Source: CAWAND01 sp963727915 (GTDB lineage Bacteria; Chloroflexota; Anaerolineae; Anaerolineales; E44-bin32). Taken from it: a stretch of DNA of 64,000 bases. A program made the translations under genes and the position numbers. Each line of letters starts with the position of its first letter. Position 1 is the first letter of the stretch. Location: assembly GCA_963727915.1 (NCBI GenBank), contig CAVSID010000004.1:434001-498000 (forward strand), read 5' to 3'. The notes below the pieces were generated by a model, which was not told the origin of the DNA, searched no databases, and was given only the letters and a program-made list of their open reading frames with translations. This document shows, in pieces, positions 52,477 to 61,532 of this stretch.

Positions 52477-52599
52477 ATCTAACGCCCTCGAGCTGATCGG
52501 CCGGGGCCACGCTCCCTCAAGCCTCTCAGCCGACTGAGCATACAACAATCACGCCAAACTCGCCCCGCATCCCCGGTCCGATCCAGCGAGATGTTAGGC
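52477..52599 (-). repeat. attC 61
   Basis: Boxes ATCTAAC/GTTAGGC, 123 bp; centre of the CTCAAGCCTCTCAGCC type. Confidence 0.92.
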
Positions 52600-52611
52600 G
52601 CCACAAACTCC

Positions 52612-53115
52612 TCACGACTGTTGCGAGTGACGCTCAAGCAACAACTCGATTGCTGCTTCTTCTGGCATCGCCATGCCGAGCGGGCCACATGGAACCCGTG
52701 AGAGCTCTAGCGACACCTGCGTCAGGCTGAGCGTCGGCGTGTGCTCAAGAATCCATCGAGCGTTGAGAGAAAGGTCACGCATAGATCCTAGGATGCTGGA
52801 ACTGTTCGTCTTTGCCACGCTACGATTGTTCATTGCCGCGAGCTCAGCCCGGACAACACTTGCATCTAGACCCATTGAGTATAGAAGTTCTCCAAGTTCG
52901 ACAACATGGCGGTCAAGTACCGTCTTCAGCGTCTTGACTGGGACAAGAACGGATAGGAGAGAGCGGTCTGAGAGAAAGTGGACCAGCCGATGTCTCCGCA
53001 TATGGATGAAATTGACATACCAATCCCCCAGGGCCGTGGTTGGCATCTGGTGGCCGTCGGCCGGTTGCACTTGCAGAGCCTTAAGGACCTTTCGAGTACA
53101 GCGCGCAGTGTACAT
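52612..53115 (-). CDS. DUF6933-like protein
   Basis: A 167-residue intact protein: YTARCTRKVLKALQVQP, TALGDWYVNFIHMRRHRLVH, FLSDRSLLSVLVPVKTL and LPMDMDLD-type C-terminal helices (VAKTNSSSILGSMRDLSLNA). The pattern ...CTKKLL...LGDWYAN...LVLFVSERSLLPVL is that of DUF6933, whose role is unknown and which occurs mostly in mobile contexts. Recognition rests on memory of the pattern. Confidence 0.62.
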   Translation of the reverse strand: MYTARCTRKVLKALQVQPADGHQMPTTALGDWYVNFIHMRRHRLVHFLSDRSLLSVLVPVKTLKTVLDRHVVELGELLYSMGLDASVVRAELAAMNNRSVAKTNSSSILGSMRDLSLNARWILEHTPTLSLTQVSLELSRVPCGPLGMAMPEEAAIELLLERHSQQS

Positions 53116-53131
53116 ACCAACTCCTGAAGGC

Positions 53132-53256
53132 GCCTAACGCCTCCGAGCTGATGGGCCGGGGTTGATCACCGCCGCTTCTCCAGGCCCACCCCGATCATAC
53201 AACGCCCGCACCAAAATCGCCCCGCATCCCCGGTCCCATCGAGCGAGATGTTAGGG
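53132..53256 (-). repeat. attC 62
   Basis: Boxes GCCTAAC/GTTAGGG, 125 bp; GGG/CCC covariant stem. Right box matches attC 63 left box. Confidence 0.93.
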
Positions 53257-53293
53257 GGCCAGCGTTCTTGGTCCAAGGGCGAGGAGCCTGAGA

Positions 53294-54035
53294 TCATGGT
53301 CTCTGCTCAAGTGCATCGAGGAGTAGAGCCTCCGGGATGATTGCGATACTCGCGCCTTTCTCTTGCTTGAGGCGCTGTGCCTTCTCAACCTTGGTCCCGT
53401 GGGTGCCGTACTTCCATTCGTTGCTCCCCGCACCGGCTACGACTAGATAGTCGACCCGTTTCGAGACATTTGACGCTACTAGTCCGCCTCTGGCTCTGGA
53501 TGGCAGCCTAAATCTCGTGCTTTGGAAGGATGAACAGGCCCGTTAGGCAGAATCGTGCGCCTCCAAACTCTATTTCCCCGATAGGGTCGAATATGACTTG
53601 AACTGCGAGCTTGGCCAGGTCCCTTAGGATATGCTCGATGCTAGTGGAATCGAATATGTCGAGAAAGACTTCGTAGGCGTCACTTTCGTAGAAGCGGTCC
53701 AACAGTTTGGGTGGCGCTGTATCTCGGCTGTGAGGCGGCTCGACGATCGCCTCGCACTGTCCAACGGCTTGGGGATAACCTTCGGCAAGCATGATCTCTC
53801 GGTAGATCCTTGCCATCTCTCTTGAGAGATAGCCAACCTTGTTTCCCTCGATGTCCACCCTGACCGCGCCAGGATCGCGGGGATTAGCGTCCTCGAACGC
53901 AAGCGATGCTTTGCACTTCATCGGCTCCGATAGCCCGCCGCAGATTTGCTTCAGCACATCTTGGTGGTAAAGCTCTCCCACGATGGGCACTGCGTATTGA
54001 CCGTGCCCCTTTAGCAAGATCTGCTCCATCATCAA
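53294..54035 (-). pseudogene. HIRAN-BRCT protein, frameshifted between domains
   Basis: ATG 54035: VPIVGELYHQDVLKQICGG, then ASLAFEDANPRDPGAVRVDI and KVGYLSREMARIYREI form a HIRAN-like DNA-end-binding domain. A linker leads to GGARFCLTGLFILPKHE, the first strand of a BRCT domain; an indel near 53510 moves to GGLVASNVSKRVDYLVVAGA, GTKVEKAQRLKQEKGASIAI and IPEALLLDALEQRP with TGA at 53294. BRCT domains bind phospho-ligands or DNA. The pairing suggests DNA repair or damage sensing; about 246 residues if intact. Confidence 0.78.
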
Positions 54036-54079
54036 CTGCCATAGCTCCTTGTTGTAGGAGGACCATGAGGGGGATGGCC

Positions 54080-54203
54080 CCCTAACGCCCTCGAGCTGAG
54101 CGGCCGGAACCGGTCACCGCCCCGCCCTTGGAACATCCTGAGCATACAACAATCACGCCAAACGCGCCCAGCATCCCCGGTCCGATCCAGCGAGATGTTA
54201 GGG
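54080..54203 (-). repeat. attC 63
   Basis: Boxes CCCTAAC/GTTAGGG, 124 bp; left arm GAGCGGCCGGAACC diverged. Right box matches attC 64 left box. Confidence 0.92.
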
Positions 54204-54225
54204 AGCGAGCTTGCTCCTGTGTCAC

Positions 54226-55447
54226 CTAGGGCTCACGACGGTCTAGGCATCCCGATACAAGCCACCGAGCGACTGACCCTTGTTCTGTGGTTGCGAGTAG
54301 GTCCGTTCCCTGCTCGGTGAACCCGAGGGCGGACGGCGTTTCGTTCAGTGTGTCAAGAACACACAGTTCGGACTGTGATTCCAGATCCCAGAGAGCAACC
54401 CCGCTATCGAACCCGATAGCTAGCACGTGAAGGCGAGGATGGAACGCGATCGCCATGGGATCGTAAGGCAGGGCAATATCACTCGTGGAGGTTCGGATTC
54501 TTCACTTCAACGAGCGCGACCGAATTGGTGCAAAGTGCAGCGGCAAGAAGTTCGCCGTCTCTCGAGAAGGCCCGGCGCGGGAGATCTCGTTGTCGATCGG
54601 GCGGACACCTTGTGGCAGGGGCGGATCGGTATGTTGGCACCGAGTCTCCGGGCTTCCAGAAGAGAAGGTCACCATGGACTGACGCGAGGGCGATAAGATC
54701 GCTACTGGGCGAGAATTGGGAGGCCCCGATGAGGTTATCTGGGTCCGCCAATTTCAAGACTTGTGAGGGCTCTGTTCTGCGAGGCTGGGAACCCTCGTTC
54801 ATGTACCGGGGAACGTCCTCCAGCCTGTACAGGTACACATAGAAATTGGCTATTGCGAGAGTATCCCCGTCCGGCGAGTAACTCAGATCGACCGCATGGT
54901 AAAAGTCGTCAATCGCTCTTTCGTACGCGCCGTTCATGGTGTTTCGGGTCGACACGATCACGTGTGCAATCTTTCCACCCGCCCTGATCCCCGAAGCGAG
55001 GTGCGCCTCATCTGGAGAGAATTGAAGGGAGGCGCGGAGCTCCGAGCCTGTCGCGGTCCATAGGGGTGACCAGTCTTTGGATGACCAAAGGACGACCGTT
55101 GGCGGTGTTTGTATCTCGTCGGTAGCGAAGTCCTGCAACGCCAGAAGGTCTCCACTTGGAGAGACCGCTCCGCACGCTTTGTATTCAGGCTGCAGTGCAC
55201 GAGCGAATTCTTCGGGCGCGATGCGCCGGGGGGTGGCTGTCGCTCCAGGAGACGGAGTCGATGTCAGGGGCTGTGCGTTCTCAGCCGTGATTGGCGAGGA
55301 GGAGCCAGATGGATCCCCGAGGGGAGGGGTCACTTTAGATTCCACAGTCGTGAAAGCTTCAGCGCCTGTCGCGGTTGCCAACGGAGTGGTTGGTACGCAC
55401 GAAGCCGCCAAGGCCAAGCCCACTACCAGAAATCCAATTCTCCTCAT
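54226..55447 (-). pseudogene. WD40 beta-propeller lipoprotein, frameshifted
   Basis: ATG 55447: signal RIGFLVVGLALAASC (lipobox A-A-S-C), linker rich in Thr/Pro/Ser, then blades GAVSPSGDLLALQDF, LQFSPDEAHLASGIRAG, LSYSPDGDTLAIANFYVYLY, SQFSPSSDLIALASVHGDLL and AFSRDGELLAAALCTNSVAL. After an indel near 54475 the last blades follow as MAIAFHPRLHVLAIGFDSGV and LGFTEQGTDLLATTEQGSVA, ending at 54226. Intact length about 406 residues. Confidence 0.83.
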
Positions 55448-55470
55448 TCCGCAAGCCAACTGGCTGAGCT

Positions 55471-55594
55471 CCCTAACGCCCTCGAGCTGATCGGCCGGGG
55501 CCATTCACCACCCTGCCCCAGGACCATCCTGAGCATACAACATTCACGCCAAACTCGCCCAGCATCCCCGGTCCGATCCAGCGAGATGTTATGC
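55471..55594 (-). repeat. attC 64
   Basis: Boxes CCCTAAC/GTTATGC, 124 bp. Right box matches attC 65 left box. Confidence 0.93.
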
Positions 55595-56428
55595 TGCCGC
55601 GAGCTTTGCCAGGTTGGTTATAAGATTGTAAGTGAACCAGCCATCGCCAGTCCTGAACACTTGTGGCTTTGCGCTGGCTGCGTCCCGCTGAATCTCGATT
55701 GCATCGCTGAAGGGAGTGAATGAGACCATCTTTGGATACTTGATTCGGAAGGATTTCACCCTTCCCGTAAAGTAGACGTGCTTGTTTGTTACTCCAACGA
55801 GGCCTGTATCGATAAGGGTCATTTCCGTGTGCTTGACAGGATTGCCTCTAAAACCCCCAGTTCTCCAATAGAGGCCTTTCGCTACTTTCACGCTGACTCC
55901 ACTGTAACCTCCGGAGTAAGTTGTCTTGGTTCTTGGCTCGTAGTATGGCACCTGCTGAAAGAGCCACACCAACTGCTCCGACTTTTGAAAATTGAAGGGC
56001 AGGTTCCCTTCGAAACTGACCCGAGACGGGATTTCTCCATTCATTACGTCTCGGAGTAGCGCTGCCTTCACGAGTTTCGTGTATGCTCCATCCACGTCGA
56101 GATCTTCCTGGCCGAGATGAAAGTGGTCTCGGTAGGAGGTAATTGCGCTTTCTTCGTCCTCTGTCAGGATGTCATCCTCAAGCGACTTCTCAATTGCCGC
56201 CTGGAACGCCTTCACGAGTAGGGCCCTTGTTTCCTCCGGGGAAATGTAAGAGTCCTCGGCGATTGTCCTGATTTCGGTGCCGACTTGCTCAGATTGAGAC
56301 GCGCCGAGAGCAGCCGAGGTAGCCCTTTCTACAATTCTCTGTTGCCCTTCTGAGTGACGAGCCTCGCATTCCTTGTGACTCTTTCTGAGCAGCCCAGCAT
56401 CCTTCCCGCAGTAGATACACTTACCCAT
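55589..56428 (-). CDS. Zinc-ribbon protein, stop inside attC
   Basis: A 279-residue intact protein: N-terminal zinc ribbon KCIYCGKDAGLLRKSHKEC (C-x2-C ... C), an acidic helical region (ALLVKAFQAAIEKSLEDDIL, ESAITSYRDHFHLGQEDLD), then a beta-rich C-terminal half with TTYSGGYSGVSVKVAKGLYW, MTLIDTGLVGVTNKHVYFTG and VSFTPFSDAIEIQRD, like PH/TerB-linked domains. ATG 56428 has GGAGG before it. The stop uses the TAA of attC 64. Function unknown. Confidence 0.75.
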   Translation of the reverse strand: MGKCIYCGKDAGLLRKSHKECEARHSEGQQRIVERATSAALGASQSEQVGTEIRTIAEDSYISPEETRALLVKAFQAAIEKSLEDDILTEDEESAITSYRDHFHLGQEDLDVDGAYTKLVKAALLRDVMNGEIPSRVSFEGNLPFNFQKSEQLVWLFQQVPYYEPRTKTTYSGGYSGVSVKVAKGLYWRTGGFRGNPVKHTEMTLIDTGLVGVTNKHVYFTGRVKSFRIKYPKMVSFTPFSDAIEIQRDAASAKPQVFRTGDGWFTYNLITNLAKLAAA

Positions 56429-56461
56429 TGCTGACCTCCGTGAACAAAGGAACCATTGGCA

Positions 56462-56585
56462 GCATAACGCCCTCGAGCTGATCGGCCGGGGCCACACTCC
56501 GCCCTGCCCCCGGACCACCCTGAGCATACAACAACCACCCCCAACTCGCCCAGCATCCCCGGTCCGATCCAGCGAGATGTTAGGC
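56462..56585 (-). repeat. attC 65
   Basis: Boxes GCATAAC/GTTAGGC, 124 bp; same as attC 67 apart from the left box. Confidence 0.93.
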
Positions 56586-56597
56586 ATCCAGTTCCAC

Positions 56598-57194
56598 TCA
56601 AGAGGCATCTCCTCTGCTTGGAATTCGCTGGCGACGAGAGGTAATTGCCTTGGCTATGACGAACATGAATGAAATGAAACCCATGGCCGCTGCCCCGCAG
56701 GCTGTAGACATGATTGGAAACAGCCAGGCGTAGTAGCCGCCTTGTCCCCAGCTCCACTCCCAGAGCCGTCCGTCTTCATCGACCGAATAGTATGTTTCTC
56801 CGAAGCTGTCTGGCAGGGAGCAGTTGGCGGCTCCCACGACCGGTGATCCTCCCTGAGGCGGCCTAGGGGGACCTCGCGTGGGGCACGGCCTCGTAACAGG
56901 GCTTGGAGGCGTGGGCGTTAGCGATAGGATCTCGTGCCAACAATCAGTCGATGGTCGGATGTGGTTGCATACCCAAAGGCTTCCTGTGGCATCAGCAACG
57001 ATGACCAAGAAGGGATCCACACGATTGATTGAGTCGACCCTTACGGGCGGACCAGGCACGGGTGTCCATTTCGTGTATTGCCTCGCAGTGCGGAAGTGGA
57101 AGAGGGAATATCCAAGGAGCCCACCGACAATGATCGATGAAGTTACGATGGCGATACCAGAGACCCATTTGGATCTAGGATGCGCAGGCCGCAT
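56598..57194 (-). CDS. Two-helix membrane protein, copy 1
   Basis: A 198-residue protein: N-terminal helix SGIAIVTSSIIVGGLLGYSL, an outside domain with LVIVADATGSLWVCNHIRPS, a Pro-rich run (PTPPSPVTRPCPTRGPP), Cys residues likely in disulfides, YYSVDEDGRLWEWSWGQGGY, and a C-terminal helix STACGAAAMGFISFMFVIA. Its copy at 58025-58621 differs by very few substitutions. Function unknown. Confidence 0.72.
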   Translation of the reverse strand: MRPAHPRSKWVSGIAIVTSSIIVGGLLGYSLFHFRTARQYTKWTPVPGPPVRVDSINRVDPFLVIVADATGSLWVCNHIRPSTDCWHEILSLTPTPPSPVTRPCPTRGPPRPPQGGSPVVGAANCSLPDSFGETYYSVDEDGRLWEWSWGQGGYYAWLFPIMSTACGAAAMGFISFMFVIAKAITSRRQRIPSRGDAS

Positions 57195-57219
57195 TGATGG
57201 GTTCCCCTTGTTTCTGGAT

Positions 57220-57343
57220 GCCTAACGCCCTCGAGCTGATCGGGCGGGGCCATTCACCGCCCGGCCCCTGATCCATCCTGAGCATACAACAACCACGCCA
57301 AATTCGCCCAGCATCCCCGGTCCGATCCAGCGAGATGTTAGGC
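57220..57343 (-). repeat. attC 66
   Basis: Boxes GCCTAAC/GTTAGGC, 124 bp; left arm GATCGGGCGGGG. Confidence 0.92.
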
Positions 57344-57519
57344 CGACCCGATGTGCTCCTTGACGACATCTCACATCCACGGCATGGATGATGTAGCCGA
57401 TTGGTCTCCCGGAGAGTGACCAGGCAGGCCCGTAATGGTGCGACTGGCGTTTCCCCTTCGCAAGGCTCAGGCTCGACTCGCTGACCAATCGCAGGTGGGA
57501 CTGAGACCAAGCAACTGGC

Positions 57520-57822
57520 TCAATGTGCAAGGTAGAAGGGGCCGAGCATCAATGGGAGCATCATCCCAAGGCCAACGTAGTAGATACATGCGGTCGTGAG
57601 CCCGCCAGCAAGGAATGTGCCGACCCAAGTGAAGGCCTGGATACCGGCGTCCGCCCCCTCGGATCGATTGGCCCGTATTGCCAGGATGCCCAGTACGAGC
57701 GCAGGGGGTGGAAGGAACACGGGCAAGGCGGCGATGACAAGCCAAGTGAGCGGAAGGTAGTCAGTTCCTTGCATGAGAGGGATCCACGTGAAGTAGACAG
57801 CCCCCAACGCGATCATGGTCAT
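57520..57822 (-). CDS. Three-helix membrane protein, start uncertain
   Basis: From ATG 57822: MIALGAVYFTWIPLMQG, LPLTWLVIAALPVFLPPPAL and AFTWVGTFLAGGLTTACIYY then GLGMMLPLMLGPFYL. The frame is open further upstream (KEPRGPVFASISFLM) to attC 67 with no good start, so an extra N-terminal part is possible. A 177-base stretch between the stop and attC 66 holds nothing I can identify. Family unknown. Confidence 0.55.
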   Translation of the reverse strand: MTMIALGAVYFTWIPLMQGTDYLPLTWLVIAALPVFLPPPALVLGILAIRANRSEGADAGIQAFTWVGTFLAGGLTTACIYYVGLGMMLPLMLGPFYLAH

Positions 57823-57888
57823 CAGGAAGCTGATTGATGCAAAGACTGGGCCTCGAGGTTCTTTGACGCATTCAGGTTCCTTGGGGCG

Positions 57889-58012
57889 GCCTAACGCCCT
57901 CGAGCTGATCGGCCGGGGCCACACTCCGCCCTGCCCCCGGACCACCCTGAGCATACAACAACCACCCCCAACTCGCCCAGCATCCCCGGTCCGATCCAGC
58001 GAGATGTTAGGC
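57889..58012 (-). repeat. attC 67
   Basis: Boxes GCCTAAC/GTTAGGC, 124 bp; duplicate of attC 65. Confidence 0.93.
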
Positions 58013-58024
58013 ATCCAGTTCCAC

Positions 58025-58621
58025 TCAAGAGGCATCTCCTCTGCTTGGAATTCGCTGGCGACGAGAGGTGATTGCCTTGGCTATGACGAACATGAATGAA
58101 ATGAAACCCATGGCCGCTGCCCCGCAGGCTGTAGACATGATTGGAAACAGCCAGGCGTAGTAGCCGCCTTGTCCCCAGCTCCACTCCCAGAGCCGTCCGT
58201 CTTCATCGACCGAATAGTATGTTTCTCCGAAGCTGTCTGGCAGGGAGCAGTTGGCGGCTCCCACGACCGGTGATCCTCCCTGAGGCGGCCTAGGGGGACC
58301 TCGCGTGGGGCACGGCCTCGTAACAGGGCTTGGAGGCGTGGGCGTTAGCGATAGGATCTCGTGCCAACAATCAGTCGATGGTCGGATGTGGTTGCATACC
58401 CAAAGGCTTCCTGTGGCATCAGCAACGATGACCAAGAAGGGATCCACACGATTGATTAAGTTGACCCTTACGGGCGGACCAGGCACGGGTGTCCATTTCG
58501 TGTATTGCCTCGCAGTGCGGAAGTGGAAGAGGGAATATCCAAGGAGCCCACCGACAATGATCGATGAAGTTACGATGGCGATACCAGAGACCCATTTGGA
58601 TCTAGGATGCGCAGGCCGCAT
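58025..58621 (-). CDS. Two-helix membrane protein, copy 2
   Basis: Same length and nearly the same sequence as the gene at 56598-57194; one visible protein difference is VNLINR instead of VDSINR. No indels separate the two copies. The duplicated unit covers gene plus attC 67, as expected for re-insertion or duplication of one cassette, with a different cassette (66) between the copies. Confidence 0.72.
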   Translation of the reverse strand: MRPAHPRSKWVSGIAIVTSSIIVGGLLGYSLFHFRTARQYTKWTPVPGPPVRVNLINRVDPFLVIVADATGSLWVCNHIRPSTDCWHEILSLTPTPPSPVTRPCPTRGPPRPPQGGSPVVGAANCSLPDSFGETYYSVDEDGRLWEWSWGQGGYYAWLFPIMSTACGAAAMGFISFMFVIAKAITSRRQRIPSRGDAS

Positions 58622-59295
58622 TGATGGGTTCCCCTTGTTTCTGGATGCCTAACGCCTCCGAGCTGATGGGCCGGGGCCAACCCCCGCCATGGCTCCAGAC
58701 TGTCTCGAGCATACAACAACTCTGCCAAATTCGCCCCGCATCCCCGGTCCCATCCAGCGAGATGTTAGGGGGCTCCACAGGTGGTTCTCGCCGTCGCTCT
58801 GTCAGCAATCGTGTGCTCAGCTCTTGCCACGCACTGAGTTCAACGAGTTCCACAGAGTCGGTCAGGACGCTTATTGCCCATCGCCGAACGTCTGCACAGT
58901 AGTGTTCTGCTGAATCCTTACGAACGTCCGCGACAGTCAAGTGCCAACGGATCTTGTCAACATCCTCAAGCTTGGGACCCTTCGTGATGCTCCAAGTGCG
59001 ATGACCTGTATCCATCATCTCGCGAATTCTGTCTTCTGGCCTCCTCCACCGACAATCCTTGAAAGACAAACTTCTTTAGAAGCTCCCTGGCGGCAAGCCA
59101 GCCCTCCGCGGAGTAGGCGTTGTGCTGAAGCATGTAGCACGGGACGCTGAGATGGTGCACCTGGTAGAACTCAGGGGCCCCCAGTTCCTTCGTCTGAGTG
59201 AGGTCGAAGCGGTTCTGGCAGCTTTCAGTGTCTGGCAACTGAGCACCGCACCTCGGGCAGAGACTCTTCATCCGCACAGTGTAGCTGAGCTCCAT
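58602..59295 (-). pseudogene. DUF5946-like protein, frameshifted, reading through attC 68
   Basis: ATG/GTG near 59295: LCPRCGAQLPDTESCQNRFD (zinc-ribbon-like C-x2-C ... C), YQVHHLSVPCYMLQHNAYSA and LLKKFVFQGLSVEEARRQNS, a DUF5946 pattern. An indel near 59020 shifts to HRTWSITKGPKLEDVDKIRW, HLTVADVRKDSAEHYCADVR and SAWQELSTRLLTERRREPPV. No stop follows before attC 68; the frame crosses the whole attC and ends at 58602 in the neighbouring cassette. Confidence 0.68.
58647..58770 (-). repeat. attC 68
   Basis: Boxes GCCTAAC/GTTAGGG, 124 bp; GGG/CCC covariant stem; body nearly identical to attC 53. Right box matches attC 69 left box. Confidence 0.93.
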
Positions 59296-59317
59296 ATCAG
59301 ATAGTGGAGGTTGAGCC

Positions 59318-59441
59318 CCCTAACGCCCTCGAGCTGATCGGCCGGGGCCACACTTCGCCCTGCCCCCGACCCGCCCTGAGCATACAAAAAACACGCCAAA
59401 CTCGCCCAGCATCCCCGGTCCGATCCAGCGAGATGTTAGGT
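59318..59441 (-). repeat. attC 69
   Basis: Boxes CCCTAAC/GTTAGGT, 124 bp, standard class. Confidence 0.92.
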
Positions 59442-59450
59442 GGCCACTCC

Positions 59451-60161
59451 TTATCCGCCACTGCCCGGAGCGGCATGAGCCTCGGATCTGCTCAGGCCAA
59501 AACCGAGTATGGCAGCAGCAATTATGGTGCCAAGCCCAGAGACGACGACCGGATTGCCGACCGCAAATCCAATCGCGAATGCGGTCGCGACGGTGGCTGT
59601 GACAATGGCGGCCGCCTGCAGGAGTGGTGCTCGCCACAGTTCGAATTGTGCTGTTGCGGCGTCGGAGGATCTGGATCGCTCGGCACTCCTTGAGGCTGCA
59701 AGCAAGGGAATTAGGAAGGCTGGCCTGATCAGATTTGCGATGTTTTGGATTGTGTTTCCGGGGGCCATGTTTCTTGTAGCAAGGATGTCCTGGAAGTGAA
59801 CGATGGAAGCCCCCACGCCAAGCACAGTTACCGAGATGACCGTTGCCTCCCTGAAACCATCGCGTCGACCCGTGGCCACTAGCCCAAGGATTCCTACCGC
59901 TAGGTTTGCGAACGCCATCTCGAGCTGAAACGGACTGCCGCTGGGCCAACCGACAAACTCGGCTACGACATCGGAAAAGAAGTAATGTCCGAAGAAGGAG
60001 GCAATGCCGCTGCCAGCAACGCCGAGGCCGAAAAGCATGATGAGTGGGACTTCTATGCGCCTGTCGCGAGTAGTGGATGAGCGGTCAATCAGCAGAATAG
60101 CGGCACTCAATAGAAGAGGGAGTAATGAAAACAGGAATACCCTCACTACAAAAAGAGACAT
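59451..60161 (-). CDS. DUF6790-type membrane protein
   Basis: A 236-residue protein with about six helices. The signature FGHYFFSDVVAEFVGWPSGS and PFQLEMAFANLAVGILGLVA (residues 57-96) matches DUF6790, a family of unknown role. Later segments: ATVISVTVLGVGASIVHF, IQNIANLIRPAFLIPLLAAS, TATVATAFAIGFAVGNPVVV and LGTIIAAAILGFGLS. The gene is complete and the stop is ten bases from attC 69. Confidence 0.82.
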   Translation of the reverse strand: MSLFVVRVFLFSLLPLLLSAAILLIDRSSTTRDRRIEVPLIMLFGLGVAGSGIASFFGHYFFSDVVAEFVGWPSGSPFQLEMAFANLAVGILGLVATGRRDGFREATVISVTVLGVGASIVHFQDILATRNMAPGNTIQNIANLIRPAFLIPLLAASRSAERSRSSDAATAQFELWRAPLLQAAAIVTATVATAFAIGFAVGNPVVVSGLGTIIAAAILGFGLSRSEAHAAPGSGG

Positions 60162-60199
60162 TCACGTCCTCCTTCTGAGAAGCAACTTGGACGGTGGAC

Positions 60200-60324
60200 G
60201 CCTAACGCCTCCGAGCTGATGGGCCGGGGTTGATCAACGCTGCTTCCTCTGCCCAATCCCGATCTTACAACGCCAGCACCAAATTCGCCCCGCATCCCCG
60301 GTCCCATCGAGCGAGATGTTAGCC
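60200..60324 (-). repeat. attC 70
   Basis: Boxes GCCTAAC/GTTAGCC, 125 bp; GGG/CCC covariant stem. Right box matches attC 71 left box. Confidence 0.93.
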
Positions 60325-60345
60325 GGCACACGTCTGCCCGAGGTC

Positions 60346-60552
60346 TTAGCGTCGTGATCTGCGACGGGGAAGGGCGAAAATCAAGAGGCTGAGGATTATG
60401 AAAGGCCAAAGGTTGAGGCCACTGTAGACTTGGCCAATGAGCGGCAATGCCGAAAGAACGTCTGGGTAAAAGATCCGCGCGAAAACCAACATGAACACCA
60501 CAACCCCTAGGATTAGGCCGAGGTTTCGGAAATAGGCTTTGATGTATGTCAT
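60346..60552 (-). CDS. Small two-helix membrane protein
   Basis: A 68-residue protein, MTYIKAYFRNLGLILGVVVF..., with helices at LGLILGVVVFMLVFARIF and LNLWPFIILSLLIFALP and a basic tail RRRSRR. ATG 60552 follows GGAGAGCCC. About 200 bases upstream of it, up to attC 71, contain no gene I can support. Family unknown. Confidence 0.62.
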   Translation of the reverse strand: MTYIKAYFRNLGLILGVVVFMLVFARIFYPDVLSALPLIGQVYSGLNLWPFIILSLLIFALPRRRSRR

Positions 60553-60749
60553 GGGCTCTCCAAATTGACAGCATTTCACTCTTCAAGATACAACGGATTC
60601 GAGAGCTTAGAGATAGTCCCTGAGTGTCAAAGACGCGTCATCCCGATGAATTGGGTCTGGCGACATGTGCAAGATTCGCATGAGCCAATCGAGGGCCGGT
60701 TAATAGTGCATGGGGTGCGTTTGCGAGATGCCGGATCAGGGTTTTAGCC

Positions 60750-60873
60750 GGCTAACGCCCTCGAGCTGATCGGCCGGGGCCATTCACCACCCTGCCCCCG
60801 AACCATCCTGAGCATACAACAATCACGCCAAACGCGCTCCGCATCCCCGGTCCGATCCAGCGAGATGTTAGGC
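60750..60873 (-). repeat. attC 71
   Basis: Boxes GGCTAAC/GTTAGGC, 124 bp, standard class. Confidence 0.93.
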
Positions 60874-60980
60874 CGCCTGAGACCCGGCCACGCGAACCCG
60901 ACAACGAGATGTCGGCCCATTCCTTGCCCTTTGCGAGACACGGGGTGGGGAAGTTGATGCCTTCGCGCCGAGCGCTTCGC

Positions 60981-61265
60981 CTACTGCCTCTGCAGGTTCG
61001 CCACCAGCTCCACAAGCCCCTTGGTGGAGTTCGATTGTGCCCAACTCTGGCAATAGCCAAGGCCGAAGGCGATCGGGAAGATGGCTGCAAAGAACGCCGA
61101 TCTCCCCGCGAGCTGCCCAAGCATGCCAAAGGCAACAAAGCCAATAAGTGATAGGAGAAAGACTGCGCCAATTATAGCCGCCCTCTGGCGCTGACCTCGC
61201 AGGCGAGCTTTCAGAAGTTCAGAATAGCCATCTCGGAAGTCTAAGGGCGGTGTTCGGTGAGGCAT
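60981..61265 (-). CDS. Small two-helix membrane protein
   Basis: A 94-residue protein from ATG 61265: DFRDGYSELLKARLRGQRQR, then helices AAIIGAVFLLSLIGFVAFGML and SAFFAAIFPIAFGLGYCQSW, ending QSNSTKGLVELVANLQRQ. Upstream in-frame codons to 61328 have no support. No family recognised. Confidence 0.62.
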   Translation of the reverse strand: MPHRTPPLDFRDGYSELLKARLRGQRQRAAIIGAVFLLSLIGFVAFGMLGQLAGRSAFFAAIFPIAFGLGYCQSWAQSNSTKGLVELVANLQRQ

Positions 61266-61344
61266 CGGATTCTCCTTGTCAGTCCCTTGCTCGGTCAGGG
61301 GCATTGGAGTTCTGTCTATGCAGGCCAACGGATAGGATTCGGCG

Positions 61345-61468
61345 GCCTAACGCCCTCGAGCTGATCGGCCGGGGCCATACACCGCCTCGCCCCCGCACAA
61401 CCCTGAGCATACAACAATCACGCCAGATTCGCCCAGCATCCCCGGTCCGATCCAGCGAGATGTTAGGA
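61345..61468 (-). repeat. attC 72
   Basis: Boxes GCCTAAC/GTTAGGA, 124 bp. Right box matches attC 73 left box. Confidence 0.93.
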
Positions 61469-61532
61469 GGCTCGGCTCTCGGAAAGGATTGTTCTGAGGC
61501 CTTTCATCCAATCAGCCACACAAGGCGTTGCC

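Noticed and set aside
56878..58652. Plus-strand frames of 115 codons in cassettes 65 and 67
   Set aside because: Shadows of the duplicated membrane protein; no ribosome site.
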